Shown piece after piece: positions 17,973 to 25,011 of a DNA stretch of 64,000 nucleotides. The notes beneath the pieces were generated by a model. That model saw nothing but the letters and a program-made list of their open reading frames with translations, was not told where the DNA came from and searched no databases. A program made the translations under genes and the position numbers. Numbering within the stretch: the stretch's first letter is position 1; each line of letters starts with the position of its first letter. The stretch comes from Roseiarcus sp963717215 (GTDB lineage: Bacteria; Pseudomonadota; Alphaproteobacteria; Rhizobiales; Beijerinckiaceae), in the NCBI GenBank assembly GCA_963717215.1, contig CAVQVS010000001.1, positions 248,001 through 312,000 on the forward strand. Reading direction: 5' to 3'.

Positions 17973-18167
17973 CACGCCAAGCGTTAGCTTGGGCAGAGGG
18001 CGCCGGCAAGCGGGTCTGTGCCGCCCATAAGCGGAGCGCCGCCTTTAAGTCAGGGTAGAGTTTCAAGGCAAGTCCCGGTCGGCACGCCCCGCTTGATTGT
18101 CAGGGTGCGGGCCCCATCTTTCGATTGAACTGCGTCCAACGGCACCGAACGCGAAAGGCTCATCAGC

Positions 18168-18458
18168 ATGATCGTCAGCGCCAGCGTCCCGACCGCCAAC
18201 GGCTCAAAGTATATGCAGCAGCTATGCAAACATTGGAGCCATAAACAGGAGGTTGAGCTCACCGAGCAGAGGGGCGTGGTCCGGTTTCCCGCCGCCGTCG
18301 TGGCGTTTGAAGCGCGGCCCGACGACCTGTCGGTGACGATCGACGCTCCCGAGAAAGAGACGGTCGAGCGCATGAAAGGCGTTGTCGCCTCGCACCTTGA
18401 CCGGTTTGCATTCCGCGAGGCGCTCAAGTTCGACTGGTCGGAACCTGAGGTCATCTGA
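18168..18458 (+). CDS. DUF2218 domain protein
   Basis: A 96-aa protein matching the small DUF2218 family: SKYMQQLCKHWSHKQEVE, GVVRFPAAVVAFEARPDDL and a C-terminal FREALKFDWSEPE. Members often lie near siderophore or iron-uptake genes and have no assigned reaction. Here the neighbours are coaD and a Rieske oxygenase. ATG 18168 has AAAGG about 9 bases upstream. Function unknown. Confidence 0.8.
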   Translation: MIVSASVPTANGSKYMQQLCKHWSHKQEVELTEQRGVVRFPAAVVAFEARPDDLSVTIDAPEKETVERMKGVVASHLDRFAFREALKFDWSEPEVI

Positions 18459-18762
18459 AGACAACCGGGCGACGCACGCCGCGCTGCCGGCGCGATGATG
18501 TGAACGGATCTTGACGAAACACAATGATTGCGTCGTGCTGCAGTCGTTGAGGCATTCGCCGAAGACCGAGGCGAAACTCGTGCGAACTTACTGGCCAGGA
18601 AAGCGCGACTAGAAATTCGATGCGGCAAGCTCCGGATTGTTGGCGCCGAACATGACGAGCGTCCTTGACGCATGGCGGCACTCGGTTTGATGGTTCGCCA
18701 AACGCGCGGCGCTTGGAATCACCCGCCGCGCGCGATCCCCCCGGGGTCGAGGACGGAAATCC
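18459..18762. other. Intergenic region without a recognised gene
   Basis: About 300 bases upstream of the Rieske oxygenase. Short open frames here have no start signals or family resemblance. It presumably contains the oxygenase promoter, but no clear box was identified. Confidence 0.35.
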
Positions 18763-20010
18763 ATGAACGCGCGCAACGACATGCTGGGACGGCTAAGGGG
18801 TCGCCGCGAAGGCTTCACTCTCCCACAGCCCTACTACATCGACCCGGACTATTTCCGGCTCGATATGGAGATGATCTGGTACAAGGACTGGCTGTTCGTC
18901 GGGCACGATTGCGAACTCAGGCCTGGCGCCTTCATGACCGTCCAGATCGGCGATTATTCGGTGATCCTGGTCCGCGATCTCAAGGGAACGGTCCGCGCGC
19001 TTCACAACACCTGTCGGCATCGCGGCAGCCGGATCTGCGCGGCCGAGAAGGGCGCGGCGGTGCGGCTCGTCTGCCCTTATCACCAGTGGAGCTATGATCT
19101 CGACGGGCGCCTTTTGTTCGCTCGCCAGGTCGCCGAGGGCTTCGACAAGACGGCTTATGGGCTGAAAGCGGTCGCCTGCGAGAGCGTCGCCGGCTATCTG
19201 TTCGTCTGCCTGGCCGAGACGCCGCCCGATTTCGCTTCCTTCCGCAAAATGATGGAGCCTTATTTCGCGCCCCATCGCCTTGCCGAAGCGAAGGTCGTCC
19301 ATGAAACCACGATTGTCGAGCGCGGCAACTGGAAGCTCGTTTGGGAGAACAACCGCGAGTGCTACCACTGCCAGGCCAACCATCCGGAGCTTTGCAAGAC
19401 CTTCCCGGAAGCGCCGAGCGCAACCGGAATCCAGAGCGCGGAGAAGGATCCCGAGATGCTCGAGCATTGGGCGCGGCTGGAGGCAGGTGGACTTCCGGCC
19501 CGCTTCCGCATCGACCCCTCGGGCCAGTTCCGCGCGACGCGAACGCCGCTCCTGCCCAATGTCGAGAGCTATACGCTGACAGGCAAGCGCGCCGTGCGAA
19601 GGAACCTATCCGATGAGGTCTCGGCCGAGCGCATCGGCTCGCTCATGCTCTATCACTATCCGACCATCTGGAACCACGTGCTGATCGACCACGCAGTCAC
19701 CTTCCGCGTGCTGCCGATCAGCGCGAACGAAACAGCCGTCACGACGAAATGGCTCGTCCACAAAGATGCGGTCGAAGGCGAGGACTATGACCTCGAGGAA
19801 CTCACACACGTCTGGACGGAGACCAACAATCAGGATCGCCGGATCGTCGAAGAGAACGCGCGCGGCCTGCGTTCCCCTGCGTATGAGCCCGGCCCCTATT
19901 CAACCGTTCACGAGGGCGGCGTCATTCAGTTCGTCGACTGGTACGTCCGCACGATCGAACCCAGACTCGCGGGTGACGAACGTACACCGCCCTTGAGCCT
20001 CGCTTCGTGA
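18763..20010 (+). CDS. Rieske non-heme iron oxygenase, alpha subunit (GbcA-like)
   Basis: A 415-aa oxygenase. The N-terminal Rieske domain (about residues 45-155) binds [2Fe-2S] through CRHRGSRIC and CPYHQWSYD. The catalytic domain has the mononuclear iron site NNRECYHCQANHPEL, with the bridging Asp/Glu-His pattern of the family. The NNRECYHC context and C-terminal EGGVIQFVDWYVRTIEP are like glycine betaine monooxygenase GbcA and related quaternary-ammonium demethylases rather than aromatic dioxygenases. The required flavin/ferredoxin reductase (GbcB type) is not adjacent. The substrate is inferred from family resemblance only. Confidence 0.85.
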   Translation: MNARNDMLGRLRGRREGFTLPQPYYIDPDYFRLDMEMIWYKDWLFVGHDCELRPGAFMTVQIGDYSVILVRDLKGTVRALHNTCRHRGSRICAAEKGAAVRLVCPYHQWSYDLDGRLLFARQVAEGFDKTAYGLKAVACESVAGYLFVCLAETPPDFASFRKMMEPYFAPHRLAEAKVVHETTIVERGNWKLVWENNRECYHCQANHPELCKTFPEAPSATGIQSAEKDPEMLEHWARLEAGGLPARFRIDPSGQFRATRTPLLPNVESYTLTGKRAVRRNLSDEVSAERIGSLMLYHYPTIWNHVLIDHAVTFRVLPISANETAVTTKWLVHKDAVEGEDYDLEELTHVWTETNNQDRRIVEENARGLRSPAYEPGPYSTVHEGGVIQFVDWYVRTIEPRLAGDERTPPLSLAS

Positions 20011-20133
20011 TGACGGCTTCCGCGGCGCGCGGGGAGCGTTGACCGAAAACTGAGGCGACGCTCATAAGGGCAGCGCGGCGGCCCCGGTCCTGAGCCCAGC
20101 GGGTGCGCCCCTTCGCGCGGGAGCGCTCGCACA

Positions 20134-20751
20134 ATGTTGCTTCACGCGCTCTATATTGCCGCCATTGTCGTCGAGGCCATGACGGCGGCGCTGGCCGCAG
20201 GCCGGCGCAGCATGGACTGGGTCGGCGTTTGCCTGCTCGGCAGCGTGACGGCGCTCGGCGGCGGTTCAATGCGCGATATCCTGCTCGGGCACTATCCACT
20301 CTCCTGGGTGGCGCATCCTGACTATCTCCTGGTCACCGCCGGCGCAGCGCTGTTCACGATCGCGATCGCGCGGGTCGTGCATCAGCTGCGCAATGTCTTT
20401 CTCGTTCTCGACGCGATAGGGCTTGCCCTGTTCACGGTGATCGGCTGTAACGTCGCGCTCGATCTCGACCTGCCGTTTCTCATCGTCATCATGTCGGGAA
20501 TGATCACCGGCTGCGTCGGCGGTGTGCTGCGCGATGTGCTCTGCAACGAGGTCCCCCTGCTGTTCCGCAGCGAGCTCTACGCCAGCGTCTCGGTGGTCGC
20601 GGGCGCCCTCTATGTCGGGGGCCTTCGCGCCGGCTTGGCCCACGATCCGGTGATGATCGTCGCGATGGCGGCAGGCCTGGCGCTGCGTCTGTTCGCGATC
20701 CGCTATGGTTGGAACATGCCGAGGTTCGTTTATACCCGGGATCTCCACTAG
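20134..20751 (+). CDS. TRIC/UPF0126 family membrane protein (YicG-like)
   Basis: A 205-aa protein with about seven hydrophobic helices in two repeats. Conserved Gly-rich motifs GSVTALGGGSMRDILLG and GMITGCVGGVLRDVLCNEVP mark each repeat of the UPF0126/TRIC fold, a trimeric cation channel family. The tail GWNMPRFVY is also conserved. Its stop codon shares CTAG with the stop of the convergent ThDP enzyme. Physiological ion unknown. Confidence 0.85.
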   Translation: MLLHALYIAAIVVEAMTAALAAGRRSMDWVGVCLLGSVTALGGGSMRDILLGHYPLSWVAHPDYLLVTAGAALFTIAIARVVHQLRNVFLVLDAIGLALFTVIGCNVALDLDLPFLIVIMSGMITGCVGGVLRDVLCNEVPLLFRSELYASVSVVAGALYVGGLRAGLAHDPVMIVAMAAGLALRLFAIRYGWNMPRFVYTRDLH

Positions 20752-22385
20752 CGGATCGGGATTTCGATCAGCGACGGGCCTTCGCGCTCGAGCGCGCGCT
20801 TGATCGCCGCGCCGATCGCGTCGCGATCGTTTGCGCGCTCGGCCGGCACGCCCATCGATTTGGCCAGCGCCTGAAAGTCGATCGCCGGATCGACGACATC
20901 CATGCCCACGAAGCGGCCAGCCTTGGCGTTGGAATAGCCGAGCGACTTGGCGACGTTCTGCAACACGCCGTAGCGGCGATTGTTGAAGACAACGAAAATC
21001 GTCCGCGTCCTGTTATGGGCAGCGCTCCACAACGCCTGCGGCGAATACATCGCCCCGCCGTCGCCAACGAAGGCGACGACCCAGCCGCCCGTCGCAAGCG
21101 AGGCGCCGACGGCGGCCGGCATGCTGCAGCCGAGCACCCCGCCGCGGGCGAAGAAGTAGCGCCCGGGCTCGGTCGTCATGAGATCCTGGACGCGGCCGAA
21201 CGTCGCGGCGGAATCGTTGGCGACGATCGCGTCCTCGGGCAGAGCGTCCAGCGCCGCAAGCACCGCGGCGTCGGCGCTGAGCGGCGCGCTCGCACTATCC
21301 GCGAGAATGGCCATGCGCGTCGCTTCCCTGACATCCTGCCGTCGTGCGCCTCGCGCAGCAAGCCGGGCCGAGACCTTGTTCTTGTCGGTGAGTTCTTCGA
21401 GGCGCTTCGCGACCGCCGCAAGGGTCTTGCCGATGTCGCCGAGGAGGGCGATCTCGGCGGCGTGTTCGCGTCCGAACGCCTCCGGATTGTCGGCGATATG
21501 CATGACGGCGACACCCTCGGGCACCGGCTCGGCTTCGCGATAAGGGTAGGCGACGAAGGCGCGTCCGCCGACGAGCACGATCGCTTGCGCCGACTGGAGA
21601 TGAGTGCGCATGTCGGCGAAATCGGGCTTCAGCACGCCTGCCCAGCTGGGATGATGAGACGGAAACGCGGTGCGCGAGGTGAGTTGCGTGCCCCAGACCG
21701 CGAAGCCGCCGGCCTCGGCGAAGGCGATCAGACCCGTGCTTGCGGCCGCGGGGAGGTCGTCGCCGAGCAGGACGATGACGCGATCGGGATCAAGGCCCGC
21801 GAGCATCTCGGCCAATTTCGCCGCATCGGGCGATGCACCCAGTCGCGGCGGCGAAGACGCCGGCGGCGTCGAGTGATTCACGTCCTGATCCAGAATATCC
21901 ATCGGCAGCGAAAGAAACACCGGCCCGCAGGGCGGCGTGCGGGCGAGGCTGAAGGCGCGGCGCAGCGCCGGTCCGATGTCGTCGCCTCGCCTGAGCTCCT
22001 TCGCCCATTTGGTCACGGGCGCAGCCAGCGCAACGAGATCGCCGGAGAGCCACGGCTCGGTCATCAGATGCCTTGTGTCCTGCTGGCCGGCGGTGACGAC
22101 GAGCGGCGTCTCGCTCGCCTTGGAGGCGACCAGCACGCCCATGGCGTTGCCGAGGCCGCCCATAGCGTGCAGGTTGACGAAGGCCGTCCGGCCCGTGGCC
22201 AGCGCCCAGCCGTCCGCCATGCCGACCGCGGTCGCCTCCTGAAGGCCGAGCACGTAGCGAATGTCGGGCGCGTCGACGAGCGCGTCCATGAGCGGCATCT
22301 CGGTCGAGCCCGGATTGCCGAAAACGTGAGTGATCCCCTCATCACGCAGAATGTCGATGAGAACGTCGCGCGCACGTCGGGTCAT
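20748..22385 (-). CDS. Thiamine-diphosphate enzyme, benzoylformate decarboxylase-like
   Basis: A 545-aa ThDP enzyme with all three domains. N-terminal: HVFGNPGSTEMPLMDAL and the catalytic Glu in VLGLQEATAVGMADG. Middle: SADAAVLAALDALPE follows the FAD/ADP-like domain. C-terminal: the ThDP/Mg motif starts at VAFVGDGGAMYSPQALW and continues to FNNRRYGVL. The N-terminal NPGST and the histidine-rich HLMTEPWLSGDLV region fit benzoylformate decarboxylase (MdlC) better than acetolactate synthase. Annotated members include both 2-oxo acid decarboxylases and uncharacterised enzymes, so the substrate is not certain. No mandelate-pathway genes are adjacent. Confidence 0.82.
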   Translation of the reverse strand: MTRRARDVLIDILRDEGITHVFGNPGSTEMPLMDALVDAPDIRYVLGLQEATAVGMADGWALATGRTAFVNLHAMGGLGNAMGVLVASKASETPLVVTAGQQDTRHLMTEPWLSGDLVALAAPVTKWAKELRRGDDIGPALRRAFSLARTPPCGPVFLSLPMDILDQDVNHSTPPASSPPRLGASPDAAKLAEMLAGLDPDRVIVLLGDDLPAAASTGLIAFAEAGGFAVWGTQLTSRTAFPSHHPSWAGVLKPDFADMRTHLQSAQAIVLVGGRAFVAYPYREAEPVPEGVAVMHIADNPEAFGREHAAEIALLGDIGKTLAAVAKRLEELTDKNKVSARLAARGARRQDVREATRMAILADSASAPLSADAAVLAALDALPEDAIVANDSAATFGRVQDLMTTEPGRYFFARGGVLGCSMPAAVGASLATGGWVVAFVGDGGAMYSPQALWSAAHNRTRTIFVVFNNRRYGVLQNVAKSLGYSNAKAGRFVGMDVVDPAIDFQALAKSMGVPAERANDRDAIGAAIKRALEREGPSLIEIPIR

Positions 22386-22457
22386 CGGATGATTTCCTAT
22401 GTCGCCAGTATCCTACACGAGTCCGGGGCAGCGAGAATGCCGCGCGCGACAGGCAAG

Positions 22458-23768
22458 CTAGCGCGATGTCCAGTCTTGCATGGCTTGTGGCGGCGACCGG
22501 CCGGTCAGGCGATCATATTCGGCGGCGAAAGTTTCGTTCGGCTGTTGGCCGTCGTGATCGCTCGAGAACTCCGGCTTCAGACGATTGAGGAAAAACATCT
22601 CGTGCGTGCGTTCGTGCTTTGCTTCGACGGGACCGCGCGGCTCAAGTTCGAACAGCGCCTTCGCGTGTCCGGCCACGGTGTCGGAGACATTGATCCGGCC
22701 GGGTAGGCAGTGCGCCTCCATGAACGACGCAATGTTCACCGCATCGCCCCAGATATCGAAGGTGAAGCGGCGATTTCCGACCACGCCGGATATGACTGGC
22801 CCGGTATGAACGCCGATCCGCAACTCAAGCGACGGCAGTCGCAACCGATCATTTCGCGATCTCATGCGGGCGGCGGTCGCCTGTATTTCCAGCGCCGCCA
22901 GGCATGCGTCGATCGGATGGCGAAGGCCGGTCTCGGGCACCCCGCCGACAGCCATATAGGCGTCCCCGATCGTCTTGATCTTCTCCAGTCCGTGACCGGC
23001 GACGATGTCATCGAAGGCGCTGAAATACTCGTCAAGGAGACCAATGAGCGCCGCTGGCTCGGCTCGCTCGGACAGAAGCGTGAAGCCCTGAAAGTCCGCC
23101 AGTAGAACTGTTGCCGAGCGAATATATTTCGGTTGGACTTTGCCGTATTTTTTCAGCTCCTCGGTGATTGCGCGGGGCATAAGGTTGTCGAGCAGCTCAT
23201 CAGCGCGCGTTTTTTGCGCAGCGGCCTCCTCGCGCGCCAGTTCGAGTTGCGCAATCGTCTCATTGTGCTCGATCAGCCTTCGACGCAGCTCCAGGAGAGT
23301 AAGAACCTGGCGCGACAGCCGGCGTAGCGCTTCCGTTTGTTCAAAGGTCAGCTGGCGTGGCTCAAAATCCAGGACGCACAGCGTGCCCAGCGCATAGCCT
23401 TCGTCAGTGATGAGCGGCACCCCGCAATAGAACCGGCAGTGTGGTTCGCCGACGACGATCCCGACACGGTCAAACCGAGAGTCCTGTGTCATGTCCGGCA
23501 CCGTGAACATCTCGGCGCCGCGCAGGGTGGTCGCGCAAACCGTAGCGCCGCGAGGCGCATTCGTTACTTCTGCGGGGAGGCCATATCTGGCTTTAAGCCA
23601 TCGGCGATCGTCGTCGATGAAGCTGATGTAGCCGATAGGGCATCCGCAGATCTGCGCCGCCAACTCCGCGATTTCATCATAAGCCGCTTCGGGTGGGCTA
23701 TCCAGGATGTCGAGCGCGCGCAAAGCTTTGAGCCGCTCCGGTTCGTTGGTAGGGACAGGAAAAGCCAA
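22458..23768 (-). CDS. GAF-domain class III nucleotide cyclase
   Basis: A 436-aa protein: GAF domain (about residues 10-165; CGCPIGYISFIDDDRRWLK, FYCGVPLITDEGYALGTLC), a coiled coil (about 165-205), and a class III cyclase domain (about 210-400). The metal Asp residues are in LLADFQGFT and KTIGDAYMAVGG; the Lys of KIKTIGD and Asp of DIWGDAVN suggest ATP specificity. The position normally held by the transition-state Arg (VNxAxR) is Phe in VNIASFMEA, so activity is uncertain. Cytoplasmic; the GAF domain may sense a small ligand. A short tail follows the cyclase. Confidence 0.85.
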   Translation of the reverse strand: MAFPVPTNEPERLKALRALDILDSPPEAAYDEIAELAAQICGCPIGYISFIDDDRRWLKARYGLPAEVTNAPRGATVCATTLRGAEMFTVPDMTQDSRFDRVGIVVGEPHCRFYCGVPLITDEGYALGTLCVLDFEPRQLTFEQTEALRRLSRQVLTLLELRRRLIEHNETIAQLELAREEAAAQKTRADELLDNLMPRAITEELKKYGKVQPKYIRSATVLLADFQGFTLLSERAEPAALIGLLDEYFSAFDDIVAGHGLEKIKTIGDAYMAVGGVPETGLRHPIDACLAALEIQATAARMRSRNDRLRLPSLELRIGVHTGPVISGVVGNRRFTFDIWGDAVNIASFMEAHCLPGRINVSDTVAGHAKALFELEPRGPVEAKHERTHEMFFLNRLKPEFSSDHDGQQPNETFAAEYDRLTGRSPPQAMQDWTSR

Positions 23769-24441
23769 CAGCTCTTTCGCACCGGCTTCCGCACTCAGAG
23801 GACTTCTCCGAGTTTGAGACGTCGCATTTGGCCAGCGGGGCCGGTGCGGGCGTGACCCTTTCGCCGGTAAATTTTCTGTGAGGGGTGGAATCGCTCAATG
23901 TCCGTTCCTTCGCAAGGCGGTGTCAATCGCGCTTCGTTTAACGACGAGAGGGCTGGTCGGTGCGGGGCATCGGCGCGATTCTCAGATGCTCACATCCCGA
24001 CATGACGGTGGACGGCGAACCGCCATCCTCGCGGATGATCGAATTGTTGAGAACTTGAAGGGGCATGGTCAACTCCGCGTCTTATCCCGCTTGGAGTCGC
24101 CTCCCGCCCTTACTCGCTCAATTGGGGACCGGCGAACAAGGGTGCAAGGCTTCTAACCAACGCCGGCTGGGTGAGGTGTGACGAGGCTCACAATGACGGC
24201 CGGCGCTTCGCAAAGTTCGACTGACGCGCCAAAATCTCTTTTGCGGCTTGCGCGTCCGACCGCTCTCGCAATGGCGTGCGCTATGCCGGCAACGAGCGCC
24301 CGTGTCGTTGTGTGGATGCTGGCGACGTCAACATCCGTGAGACTGGAGACGCGAGCGCAATTCGCGTCGCCCCAAACAAGTAGTTGCAGAAAATCAGAAT
24401 TACTGGTACATTCAATCTAAATTAGCAAAACGCGAGCCTTC
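23769..24441. other. Intergenic region without a recognised gene
   Basis: About 670 bases between the divergent cyclase and HTH genes. Several short open frames exist (for example 24178-24420) but none has a convincing start or known family. The last 60 bases before the HTH gene are AT-rich and probably hold its promoter. Confidence 0.35.
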
Positions 24442-24945
24442 ATGTTCAATAAGACGAGACTAGCCTCCGAGCGAGCCCGACAACGGGCCGCGGGCAAAAT
24501 CCGCCGCGAGCTATCGATCAAGCGCCAAGAGGCCTATTTTGATTTGCTCGTGTCGGGCTACAGCGTTGAGCAAATCGCGATTGCGATGAAGAAAAGTCCG
24601 GCGACGGTCCGTCGCGTCGTCGGTCTATCATTGGCGAAGCGGCGGCTCGACCCACCGGAGGACTATGCTCGCATTCAGGTCGCGCGACTGACAAAGGCGT
24701 TGCGCTGCGTCGATCTTTCGCTCGAAGAGGGGGACCTGAAGGCGATTGCGCCGTTCGTAAAAGTCGTGCGGGAGCTCAATCTCTATCACGGGCTCAATGT
24801 TGGCGTGGGGCGCCCTATGGCCGCTGCTCCCCCGGAGATCGCCTCAACATCGCCTCCGCTCGCGCTCACTCATTCCTCCGGCTTGGTCGCGGAAACGTTG
24901 GCCGAAGGCGAAAAAGTTTGCACAAAAATGCACTTAAGTCGCTGA
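24442..24945 (+). CDS. Helix-turn-helix protein, function unknown
   Basis: A 167-aa basic protein. Residues about 30-62 form a resolvase/transposase-like HTH (LLVSGYSVEQIAIAMKKSPA), followed by RLTKALRCVDLSLEEGDLKA and VVRELNLYHGLN. This arrangement (HTH, then a helical arm with a GD-x-KAI motif and a basic YHGL segment) resembles small phage terminase-like or orphan HTH proteins in Hyphomicrobiales. The C-terminal 45 residues are low complexity. Base composition near its start is more AT-rich than the neighbours. It converges on gyrA with 66 bases between. Could be a prophage remnant; no other phage genes are seen. Confidence 0.6.
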   Translation: MFNKTRLASERARQRAAGKIRRELSIKRQEAYFDLLVSGYSVEQIAIAMKKSPATVRRVVGLSLAKRRLDPPEDYARIQVARLTKALRCVDLSLEEGDLKAIAPFVKVVRELNLYHGLNVGVGRPMAAAPPEIASTSPPLALTHSSGLVAETLAEGEKVCTKMHLSR

Positions 24946-25011
24946 AATCGTTAGCCCGCGTAACAATGTGCGCGGGGCAAAGAATCAGCACATCTGGCTC
25001 TGAGAAACAGG

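Noticed and set aside
20709..22706. Long open frame (665 codons) on the plus strand across the ThDP enzyme
   Set aside because: Antisense shadow of the intact ThDP enzyme, with charge-rich low-information sequence and no family.
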